Position numbers and translations under genes: made by a program
Shown: in pieces, positions 1-5,575 of the stretch
Layout of the letters: each line of letters opens with the position of its first letter
Numbering within the stretch: position 1 is the stretch's first letter
Assembly (NCBI GenBank): GCA_023415395.1
Contig: JAEZKN010000512.1
Span: 1 to 5,831 of the forward strand
Direction of reading: 5' to 3'
Origin: Actinomycetes bacterium
GTDB lineage: Bacteria > Actinomycetota > Actinomycetes > Propionibacteriales > Nocardioidaceae
Length of the DNA: 5,831 nucleotides
Notes under the pieces: model-generated
Told to the model about the DNA's origin: nothing
Seen by the model: the letters and a program-made list of their open reading frames with translations, nothing else
The model's database searches: none

Positions 1-422
1 GCTGCCGGCTCGGCCACCCGATGGTCGACCTGCGGGTGACCCTCATCGACGGCAAGGCGCACAGCGTCGACTCCTCCGACATGGCCTTCCAGACCGCGGG
101 CGCGCTCGCGCTGCGCGAGGCGGCCGCCGCGGCCACCATCACCATGCTCGAGCCGTACGACGCCGTGGCGGTGGTCGTGCCCGACGACCAGGTCGGGGCG
201 GTGATGAGCGACCTGTCCTCGCGGCGCGGGCGGCTCCTCGGCACCGACAAGGTCGGCGAGGACCGCACCCAGGTGCTGGCCGAGGTGCCACAGACCGAGC
301 TGGTCCGCTACGCCGTCGACCTGCGCTCCGCGACCCACGGCTCGGGGGTCTTCACCCGGTCCTTCGCCCACTACGAGGCGATGCCCGAGGAGGTCGCCAG
401 GAGCGTGCCCGCCCGCACCTAG
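1..422 (+). CDS. Elongation factor G-like protein (EF-G2 type), C-terminal part
   Basis: This is the 3' end of a translation-factor GTPase gene; the open frame (codons from base 3) runs in from the left edge, so the start and GTPase domain are outside the window. The visible ~139 residues cover the end of EF-G domain IV and domain V. Recognisable stretches are the VDLRVTLIDGK strand, VDSSDMAFQTAGALALREA, the MLEPYDAVAVVVP strand opening domain V, the SDLSSRRGRLLG loop (DLNSRRG in canonical EF-G) and DLRSATHGSGVF (DLRSKTQGRG in EF-G). Substitutions at many positions conserved in canonical FusA suggest the actinobacterial EF-G-like paralogue (EF-G2), whose role is not settled, rather than the main translocase. 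It ends at TAG 420-422, 16 bp from the convergent PBP gene, with no hairpin terminator between. Family is secure; the paralogue assignment is inference. Confidence 0.9.
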   Translation, partial: CRLGHPMVDLRVTLIDGKAHSVDSSDMAFQTAGALALREAAAAATITMLEPYDAVAVVVPDDQVGAVMSDLSSRRGRLLGTDKVGEDRTQVLAEVPQTELVRYAVDLRSATHGSGVFTRSFAHYEAMPEEVARSVPART

Positions 423-442
423 GCACACCTGGGCACACCTAG
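413..442. repeat. Three tandem 10-bp units spanning both stop codons
   Basis: Three adjacent 10-bp units read ccgcacctag (413-422), gcacacctgg (423-432) and gcacacctag (433-442). The first matches the third at 8 of 10 bases and the second matches it at 9 of 10. The TAG of the first unit ends the EF-G-like gene on the plus strand. The CTA of the third unit (439-441) is the TAG stop of the PBP gene on the minus strand. The whole convergent junction is therefore made of this repeat. It could be replication slippage; no regulatory role is evident. Confidence 0.7.
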
Positions 443-2313
443 ACGCCGCGGAGGAACGCCTCCAGGATCGGGCCGGCGGTGCCGGACCCGGACGAGCCCA
501 CGTCGACGAACACCGCGACCGCCAGGTCGCCCTGGGCGGCGACCATCCAGGCGTGGGTGAGCAGGTCGCCGTCGCGCTCGAACTCCGCGGTGCCGGTCTT
601 GGCGATGACCGGAGGCCCCGGGACGTCGAGCAGCCCGGTGCCACTGCCGGAGGTCACGACCGCACGCAGCATCGACCGCAGCTGCCCGGCCTCCTGCCGG
701 GTCAACGGCTCCGCCTCGTCGGGCACCTCCACCTCGACGGACCTCACCAACCGGGGCACGACCGTCCGGCCCGCCTGGACCGACGCGATCACCGTCGCCA
801 TGGCCATCGGCGAGGCCAGCACGGTCCCCTGGCCGATCAGGTCGGCGGCCGCCTCGGTCTCCGACGCGGGCGGCTCGACGCTGCCGAAGTACGCCGGGAA
901 GCCCAGGTCGTGGTCGATCCCGAGGCCGAGGCTGGCGGCCGCCGCGGCGAGGTCGTCCTTGCCGAGCTCGTCGCGCTGGGAGATGACCGCGGTGTTGCAG
1001 GAGTTCGCGATCGCCGTACGCAGGGAGACGTCGCCCAGCGCGCCGCTCGGGTAGTCGTCGTAGTTCTCGAACCGCTTGCCGTCCACCACCACCGCCGACG
1101 TGCACGGCACGGTGGAGTCCGGCGTCAGCCCCGCGCGGAGCAGGGCCAGGCTGCTGACGCTCTTGAAGGTGGAGCCGGGCGGGACCTGGCCGTAGGTCGC
1201 GATGTTGTAGCCGTCAGTGCCCGGCCCGTTCGCGGCTGCGAGGATCGCGCCGTTCGAGGGCTTGAGGGCCACGAGCGCGCTCGCTGGGCCGACGTCGGCG
1301 AGCAGCCGCTCGGCGAGCGACTGGAGCCGCGCGTCCATGGTCAGCTCCAGGGCCGGCCCCGGCTGCGCCGGCACGCGGAAGAGCTCCCGCTCGCTGCCGT
1401 CCTTCGCGACGGCGTTGACGACGACGCCGTCCACGCCCCGCAGCTGCTCGTCGTAGCGGGCCTGGAGGCCCGAGAGCCCGGCGGTGTCGCCCACCTGGTA
1501 GCGGTCGGGGTCCTCCTCGACCATCTCGGCCGTCACCGGGCCGACCGTGCCGAGGATCGGCGCCGCGAACTCGCGCGAGGGCGCGAGCGGGATGTCGTCC
1601 TGCACGGCGAGAGCCCCCGCGATCGTGTCGTAGCCCTGCGCGACCCGGACCGGCACGTCGTCCTTGCGCAGGACGATGGCCTCGACGAACGCCCGCTCCC
1701 CGGCGGCCTCGACCTGCGCGACGTACGGCGCCGGGTCGATGCCGACCAGCCGCGCGAGTGCCGCGGCGGACCGGCCGGCCCGGGCGGGCGGGACCTGCGA
1801 GCGGTCGATGCCCAGGCGCACGACCGGGCGCTCGGTCACCAGCGCGACGCCGCCCGCGCCCATGATCGGGCCGCGGGCGCCGCCGATCGGGGTCACGTCG
1901 AGGGTGCTGTGAGCCTGGAGGTGCGGCTCGACGAGGGCCCGGTCCCAGGTGACCTCCCAGGCGTCGCCGGACTCGGTGAGCTCCACGTCGGTCGTGTAGC
2001 TCCACTCGTCGCCGGCGAGCGGCCACGTCCAGCGCAGCTGCGCGGTGGCGGCGCCCTCGGCCTGCTCGACGTCGCTCGCGACGACCACCGGCTCGACGTC
2101 GCCGAGGCCCTCGACGACCTCCTCCAGCTCGGCGGTCGGGTCCGGCGCGCCCGGGGTGAACGGGACGCCGGAGAGGTCACCGGACTGGAAGCCGGCGGCC
2201 AGCGCGTCGACCGCCTCCTGCGGGTCCGGGCCGTCCGTCCCGTCGTCGGAGGTGCATGCCGCGAGGCCTGCGGTGGCGAGGACGAGCACGGCAGCCGAGA
2301 CGAGGGAGCGCAC
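439..2313 (-). CDS. Penicillin-binding lipoprotein (class B transpeptidase, PBP2a/PBP-lipo type)
   Basis: A 624-aa DD-transpeptidase expected to cross-link peptidoglycan on the outer face of the membrane. Residues 1-20 form a lipoprotein signal peptide: basic n-region, hydrophobic core, lipobox LAAC with Cys20 as the predicted lipidation site. An NTF2-like (MecA_N-type) domain covers about 30-135, a PBP dimerisation domain about 150-310 and the transpeptidase about 320-620. All three active-site motifs are intact: STFK at 381-384 (Ser381 nucleophile), SCN at 438-440 and KTGT at 572-575. The architecture matches S. aureus PBP2a and the mycobacterial lipoprotein PBP Rv2864c, at normal length. 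The GTG at 2311-2313 was chosen because an in-frame TAG lies four codons upstream and the next GTG (codon 9) would remove the basic n-region. GAGG lies only 1 nt before this GTG, too close for a normal ribosome binding site, so a leaderless start is possible. The gene follows the LicD/methyltransferase gene after 41 bp and may share its transcript. Confidence 0.93.
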   Translation of the reverse strand: MRSLVSAAVLVLATAGLAACTSDDGTDGPDPQEAVDALAAGFQSGDLSGVPFTPGAPDPTAELEEVVEGLGDVEPVVVASDVEQAEGAATAQLRWTWPLAGDEWSYTTDVELTESGDAWEVTWDRALVEPHLQAHSTLDVTPIGGARGPIMGAGGVALVTERPVVRLGIDRSQVPPARAGRSAAALARLVGIDPAPYVAQVEAAGERAFVEAIVLRKDDVPVRVAQGYDTIAGALAVQDDIPLAPSREFAAPILGTVGPVTAEMVEEDPDRYQVGDTAGLSGLQARYDEQLRGVDGVVVNAVAKDGSERELFRVPAQPGPALELTMDARLQSLAERLLADVGPASALVALKPSNGAILAAANGPGTDGYNIATYGQVPPGSTFKSVSSLALLRAGLTPDSTVPCTSAVVVDGKRFENYDDYPSGALGDVSLRTAIANSCNTAVISQRDELGKDDLAAAAASLGLGIDHDLGFPAYFGSVEPPASETEAAADLIGQGTVLASPMAMATVIASVQAGRTVVPRLVRSVEVEVPDEAEPLTRQEAGQLRSMLRAVVTSGSGTGLLDVPGPPVIAKTGTAEFERDGDLLTHAWMVAAQGDLAVAVFVDVGSSGSGTAGPILEAFLRGV

Positions 2314-2354
2314 GCCTCGGTTCTACCAGCCCCAGGGCGCGCCGCCGGGATCGG

Positions 2355-4058
2355 TCAGGACCGCCGGGCGATCACCCGGCACAGGACGGGGTCCTCGTCG
2401 CCCCACGGCGCCAGCCCGGAGGACTCGACGTCGTGCTCGATGATCCACCCCCGCGTGCGCAGGTCGGCCAGGAGCTCCGCGGCGTTCAGGTAGCGGCGGA
2501 AGTGCTGCGGATGGGCCTTGGCCAGCTCCGCGTCCTTGTCGGTCCGGAACTCGGCGACGAACCGGTCGCCGGGCCGGGACCGGGCGTCCACGGTGTCCAG
2601 CAGCGCCTCCTGGGTCCGGGCGTCGATGGCGTGCAGCAGGAAGCGGCTGTAGAGGACGAGCGGGCGATCGACCGCCTCCTGGACCTGGTCCTCGAGCGCC
2701 TCCCCGAGGGCGGACTGGTCGGCGAGGTCGCACACCCGGAAGCGCGCCCGGTCCAGGTCCGCCCGCCGGGCCTTCTCGCGCGCGTGCTCGATCGCGACCT
2801 CCGCACGGTCCAGGCCCAGCACCTGCCGTCCGCGGGTCGCGAAGAAGATCGAGTCCCGGCCGTCGCCGCAGCCGATGTCGACCACCGTGACCGGGTCCGC
2901 GCCCAGCTGGTCGTGCACGAACCGGGCGAAGGACGACGCCTCCGCGTGGCCGTGGTGGGCGTAGTAGTCGGTCCAGTAGACGTCGGTCACCCGGGACGGA
3001 GTCATCACGCCCGTGCGGTCGTTGCCGCGCTTCTCGACGCTCCACTGGAAGCCGGTCTTGGGACGTCGCCAGTCCTCGCCGTAGAGGGTCTCCAGCAGCT
3101 GCTCCGCGCAGACGGGGACCAGGACCGGCCGCCCCGCGAGCTCCATCGAGCGCGTCCCCTGCCAGTCGGCGCGGGTGACCTGGGTGGCGCCGGCGTAGCC
3201 GAACGGGTGCTGGAGCACCCCGTCGACGTCGAAGTAGACGTGGAAGACGTCGATCCGGTGCCCCGGCCGGGCCGGGTCGACCACGTGCAGCCCGCTGCCC
3301 ATCGCGCCCACGCGGAAGCCGCGGGCGATGAGCATCTTGGCGACCTCCACCGCCTCGTCGGCCGCCTCGGGTCCGGTCGTCGCCGCGCTCACGTAGCTCG
3401 CGTCGTAGTCGTTGTCGTGCGCCAGGAACCCACCCTCGCGCACGGCGCCCAGCAGGGTGCCGTAGGTGATGAACAGGTCGTGGCCGAACTCGGCGGCGAT
3501 CAGGGCGCGTGCGGACTCGTAGAGCTCGCCGACCGCGGACTGCCACTCCTCGTCCAGGGACTTGGAGACCTGGACCAGCCCCGTGCGTCCCAGGAGGTGG
3601 CCCTCGTCGAAGAGCCGCTGGAGGTCCTCGGGCGTGCGGCTGCCGGACCGCGGCGCCCGCAGGAACATGCCGTGCCCGTGGATGGGGAGGACCTGCGACT
3701 CGGCCACGACGCGCAGCGGCGTCCCCCGGGGTGCGTAGTCCCACAGCTGGGAGATCACGAAGGTGAACGTGCGGACCTGCTGCCTGCTGTGCCTGCGGTC
3801 CCCCCGGGGCGGCGGCAGGGAGGGCGTGGGCGAGGCGCTGGCGCGGCTCGCCGACATGGCACCGTCCGGCGTCGCGGTCGTGGTGCTCACCGTCATCGAG
3901 CCCAGGCGCAGCTCGACCTCGGTCGGCGGGCTGTCGGCCGGGACCGACACCCACCCGCGCACGTGGTCCTCGGTGAAGGCCTCGACCATCCCGACCACCC
4001 GGGCCGGTCGTGCGGGCGCGGCCGCAGTCGGCGCGTGACGGCGTGCTCGGCGGAACAT
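2355..4058 (-). CDS. Three-module LicD-like nucleotidyltransferase-fold / SAM methyltransferase protein
   Basis: A 567-aa multidomain protein with no signal peptide or membrane segment, so probably cytoplasmic. Residues ~20-130 resemble the beta-rich accessory domain of some glycan-modifying enzymes (GMVEAFTEDHVRGWV), interrupted by a Ser/Pro/Arg-rich stretch at ~66-96. Residues ~140-345 form a LicD/fukutin-type domain: YGTLLGAVREGGFL followed by HDNDYD (214-219) supply the likely metal ligands Asp215, Asp217 and Asp219, IDVFHVYFD (269-277) a further acidic site, and YGEDWRRPK (326-334) the usual end motif. Residues ~380-565 are a class I SAM methyltransferase: motif I VVDIGCGDGRD (392-402), acidic Asp417 after the second strand, CDLAD (443-447). 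LicD proteins transfer phosphocholine or similar groups to surface glycans, so envelope glycan modification plus methylation is the likely role; the substrate is unknown. The ATG is preceded by a G-rich GGGGGTGGG, a weak ribosome binding site. The PBP lipoprotein gene follows. Confidence 0.85.
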   Translation of the reverse strand: MFRRARRHAPTAAAPARPARVVGMVEAFTEDHVRGWVSVPADSPPTEVELRLGSMTVSTTTATPDGAMSASRASASPTPSLPPPRGDRRHSRQQVRTFTFVISQLWDYAPRGTPLRVVAESQVLPIHGHGMFLRAPRSGSRTPEDLQRLFDEGHLLGRTGLVQVSKSLDEEWQSAVGELYESARALIAAEFGHDLFITYGTLLGAVREGGFLAHDNDYDASYVSAATTGPEAADEAVEVAKMLIARGFRVGAMGSGLHVVDPARPGHRIDVFHVYFDVDGVLQHPFGYAGATQVTRADWQGTRSMELAGRPVLVPVCAEQLLETLYGEDWRRPKTGFQWSVEKRGNDRTGVMTPSRVTDVYWTDYYAHHGHAEASSFARFVHDQLGADPVTVVDIGCGDGRDSIFFATRGRQVLGLDRAEVAIEHAREKARRADLDRARFRVCDLADQSALGEALEDQVQEAVDRPLVLYSRFLLHAIDARTQEALLDTVDARSRPGDRFVAEFRTDKDAELAKAHPQHFRRYLNAAELLADLRTRGWIIEHDVESSGLAPWGDEDPVLCRVIARRS

Positions 4059-4180
4059 CCCACCCCCAAGATCGAAGAACGCCGCGGACTGCGGTCAGTC
4101 ACGAGGTCGACACGCGACGTTCAGCGACCGGGCACGTACAGGGAACCTCACGGCCCCCCGGAGCACAAGAGCCGGCCCGG
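4059..4180. other. Intergenic gap between the MerR and LicD/methyltransferase genes
   Basis: This 122-bp spacer separates two minus-strand genes. It has no convincing hairpin terminator for the MerR gene and no clear -35/-10 pair for the downstream gene. The only symmetry is a 5-bp inverted repeat, GGTCG (4105-4109) and CGACC (4125-4129), too short to interpret. The length leaves room for a separate promoter for the LicD/methyltransferase-PBP pair, but the sequence does not settle it. Confidence 0.4.
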
Positions 4181-4594
4181 TCAGCCGCGGAGGAGCGGGG
4201 TCCCGCGACCGTCGAGCAGGTCCTCCACGGCGGCCTTGAAGCGGGGACAGGTCGCGATGTCGTGGGCGCGGCAGCGCAGCGCGTGCAGGGTCATCTCCCG
4301 CGAGCGCCGCATCTCCTCCATGCGCCGGTCGAGGTCGGCGACGTGCTCCTCGAGGACCCGGTGCCGCTCGGGGGCGCCGGCGTCGAGCATCACGGCGATC
4401 TGCTCGAGGCTCATGCCGGCCGCCTTGCTCCGGACGATGACCGCGATCCGCACCAGGTCGTCGGACATGTAGCGGCGCCGGTCCGCACTGTCCCGCGCGG
4501 GTGCCAGCAGGCCCACGTCCTCCCAGTGACGGAGCACGTGCGTGTCCAGGCCGAAGCGCTTGGCGGCGTCCCCGATCGAGAGACTTGACTTCAT
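4181..4594 (-). CDS. MerR-family transcriptional regulator with C-terminal Cys-X2-His-X4-Cys motif
   Basis: A 137-aa regulator, typical MerR length. The winged helix-turn-helix occupies residues 4-72, with SIGDAAKRFGLDTHVLRHWE as the DNA-recognition helices and DRRRYMSDDLVRI as the wing. A long amphipathic helix at ~76-106 (rich in Glu, Arg and Met) is the antiparallel dimerisation coil. The short C-terminal region carries Cys108-X2-His111-X4-Cys116 (CRAHDIATCP), which could bind a metal or form a disulfide. It differs from the CX2CXCX5C iron-sulfur motif of SoxR. The ATG at 4592-4594 is the only possible start, because the codons back to the upstream in-frame TGA are GTT, CAT and similar. 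The nearest GAGGA is 17 nt upstream, too far to act, so a leaderless message is likely. The start codon lies inside the inverted repeat that is the probable operator, which predicts autoregulation. The inducer is unknown. Confidence 0.92.
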   Translation of the reverse strand: MKSSLSIGDAAKRFGLDTHVLRHWEDVGLLAPARDSADRRRYMSDDLVRIAVIVRSKAAGMSLEQIAVMLDAGAPERHRVLEEHVADLDRRMEEMRRSREMTLHALRCRAHDIATCPRFKAAVEDLLDGRGTPLLRG

Positions 4595-4615
4595 GTCAAC
4601 ATGAAGTCACATCCT
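4585..4615 (+). promoter_or_regulatory. Predicted MerR-type promoter of the flavoprotein gene (19-bp spacer)
   Basis: TTGACT at 4585-4590 is a near-consensus -35. CATCCT at 4610-4615 is a modest -10 candidate, matching the consensus at A2, T3 and T6. The distance between them is exactly 19 bp, the long spacer typical of MerR-activated promoters, and the perfect dyad fills it. Transcription would begin about 7 nt after the -10, at roughly 4622-4623, which is the A of the ATG at 4623. The -10 is weak, so activator dependence would make sense. Confidence 0.6.
4586..4609. promoter_or_regulatory. Predicted MerR operator: perfect 10-bp inverted repeat
   Basis: TGACTTCATG at 4586-4595 is followed by a 4-base centre (TCAA) and its exact reverse complement at 4600-4609. 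The dyad covers the MerR start codon on the minus strand and lies between the promoter elements of the divergent flavoprotein gene on the plus strand. It is notably AT-rich for this window. MerR-family dimers usually bind such dyads within an overlong promoter spacer and untwist it on activation. Binding by the adjacent regulator is inferred from position and geometry. Confidence 0.8.
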
Positions 4616-4629
4616 CGTGAACATGGCAA
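4601..4629 (-). promoter_or_regulatory. Candidate promoter of the MerR gene, overlapping the operator
   Basis: On the minus strand, TTGCCA (complement of 4624-4629) and CTTCAT (complement of 4601-4606) are separated by 17 bp. Transcription would start near 4594, the MerR ATG, matching the absence of a ribosome binding site. The -10 falls in the right arm of the inverted repeat, so bound MerR would block it. Both elements are imperfect, and this call rests partly on the spacing. Confidence 0.4.
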
Positions 4630-5474
4630 TCTCAGACTCATCCGTGCACGACTTCTCCTACGACGCGGTCGTCATCGGCGGCGGCTCGGCCGGCCTCCAG
4701 GCCGCTCTCACGCTCGGCCGCGTGCACCGCCGCACGCTGCTGCTCGACTCCGGGACCTACCGCAACGACCCGGCCCACCACCTGCACAACTTCCTCGGCC
4801 ACGACGGCACCCCGCCGGCGCAGCTGCGGGCCGAGGCGCGTGCCGACCTCGCGGCGTACGACACCGTGACCGTGCGCGACGCCGTGGTCGCGTCGGTCGG
4901 GGTCGACGGGGTCGGCTTCCGCGTCGACCTCGGGGACGAGGAGGTCACCACCCGCGGGCTGGTGCTGGCGACCGGCGTGCGCGACGACCTGCCGACCGTG
5001 CCCGGGCTGGCCGAGCTCTTCGGCGACGTGGTCGCGCACTGCCCGTTCTGCCACGGCCACGAGATGGCCGGCAAGCGGGTCGCGGTCCTGGGCGAGCCGG
5101 GGCACCTCACCGGCCTGATGGGCCCGGTCGCCGCGTCGGTCGAGGGCGTCGACCCCGAGCGCGTCGCTCGGCTCGAGCGGGCCGGCGCCGGCCTGCGCGT
5201 GGTGCTCACCGACGGCTCGAGCGAGGAGTTCGGCGGCATGTTCGTGGCCACCACGCTGCGCCAGGCCGCGCCGTTCGCCGAGCAGCTCGGGCTGGACCTG
5301 CTGCCCTCGGGCTGCGTCGAGGTCGACGCCATGGGCCGCACGAGCGTCCCCGGCGTGCACGCCGCCGGCGACATGGCCCACCACCGCGACCTGGCCCAGC
5401 CGATGGCCGCCGTCCTCACCGCGGCCGCCTCCGGCCTGGTCGCCGGGGCCGCGCTCGCGGCGTACCTGCTCTGA
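4623..5474 (+). CDS. Thioredoxin reductase-like FAD-dependent disulfide oxidoreductase, shortened NAD(P) domain
   Basis: A 283-aa flavoprotein of the low-molecular-weight thioredoxin reductase fold (family usually about 300-320 aa), predicted cytoplasmic. FAD is bound by GGGSAG (residues 19-24), by the ATGVRDDLP segment (117-124) and by the C-terminal GVHAAGDMA (244-252). The redox pair is Cys140/Cys143 in CPFCHGHE, the form found in the TrxR-like oxidoreductase and dithiol-oxidase relatives, rather than CATC of true thioredoxin reductase. The NAD(P) domain is abnormal: after VAVLGEPGHLTG (153-164) the sequence passes within a few residues to SVEGVDPERV, without the usual second half of the dinucleotide fold. 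About 25-30 residues appear to be missing, so NADPH use is uncertain. A GTG at 4617 in the same frame would add two residues. ATG 4623 is preferred because the predicted transcription start falls on it and neither codon has a ribosome binding site. Divergent from, and probably controlled by, the MerR gene. The true electron donor and substrate are unknown. Confidence 0.85.
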   Translation: MAISDSSVHDFSYDAVVIGGGSAGLQAALTLGRVHRRTLLLDSGTYRNDPAHHLHNFLGHDGTPPAQLRAEARADLAAYDTVTVRDAVVASVGVDGVGFRVDLGDEEVTTRGLVLATGVRDDLPTVPGLAELFGDVVAHCPFCHGHEMAGKRVAVLGEPGHLTGLMGPVAASVEGVDPERVARLERAGAGLRVVLTDGSSEEFGGMFVATTLRQAAPFAEQLGLDLLPSGCVEVDAMGRTSVPGVHAAGDMAHHRDLAQPMAAVLTAAASGLVAGAALAAYLL

Positions 5475-5565
5475 CAAGATTTGTCGGTCGGCCGACGAAC
5501 CTCACGCCTGGACGACAAAGGTTCATCGTCCGAGCAGGAGTTTCATCGGCCGGCCGATGAAACTC
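5473..5565. repeat. Cluster of related inverted repeats between convergent genes
   Basis: Six copies of a half-site resembling TTTCATCGGCC lie in about 90 bp: TTTGTCGG (5480-5487, +), TTCGTCGGCC (5490-5499, -), CTTTGTCGTCC (5510-5520, -), GGTTCATCGTCC (5520-5531, +), and TTTCATCGGCC on both strands around 5551/5552. They pair as a near-perfect hairpin at 5480-5499 (8-bp stem with one G-U, loop TCGG), an outward-facing GGACGA/TCGTCC pair at 5510-5531 and a perfect palindrome at 5538-5565. A small GACAA/TTGTC dyad overlaps the flavoprotein stop codon. The cluster occupies nearly all of the 101-bp spacer and no gene fits in it. It may be a REP-like intergenic element, stacked terminators or a multi-site operator. 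Confidence 0.7.
5538..5565. terminator. Perfect 28-bp palindrome, candidate bidirectional terminator
   Basis: GAGTTTCATCGGCC (5538-5551) is followed directly by its exact reverse complement (5552-5565). As RNA from either strand it folds into a 12-bp stem with a CCGG loop. It lies between convergent genes, 10 bp from the helicase stop codon, where a shared terminator is expected. No U-tract follows on either strand, so it would be a U-less actinobacterial type. A DNA-binding protein site is the main alternative, because 14-bp perfect symmetry with no spacer is more than a terminator needs. Confidence 0.5.
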
Positions 5566-5575
5566 TCCGACCGCT

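Noticed and set aside
553..2493. A 646-codon open frame on the plus strand opposite the PBP gene
   Set aside because: Its translation is dominated by Arg, Gly, His, Asp and Val with no recognisable domain, as expected for the antisense of a high-GC gene. The minus-strand PBP has all its catalytic motifs.
4081..4093. CCGC/GCGG mini-hairpin as a terminator after the MerR gene
   Set aside because: Only 4 bp of stem, no U-tract, and such matches are frequent by chance at this GC content.
2256..4472. A 738-codon plus-strand open frame spanning the LicD/methyltransferase and MerR genes
   Set aside because: It crosses two convincing minus-strand genes and their spacer, shows no domain motif, and has the low-complexity composition of an antisense frame.
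4594..4599. A perfect TTGACA on the minus strand in the operator as -35 of the MerR gene
   Set aside because: Its -10 would fall inside the MerR coding sequence, and no later start codon would keep the DNA-binding domain intact.
4638..5477. A 279-codon minus-strand frame opposite the flavoprotein gene
   Set aside because: No recognisable motif, antisense-type composition, and it would run through the whole of a well-supported gene.
4601..5560. A 319-codon plus-strand frame overlapping the flavoprotein gene
   Set aside because: It is an Arg/Gly/Pro-rich out-of-frame shadow. The flavoprotein frame carries the FAD motifs and the CPFC pair.
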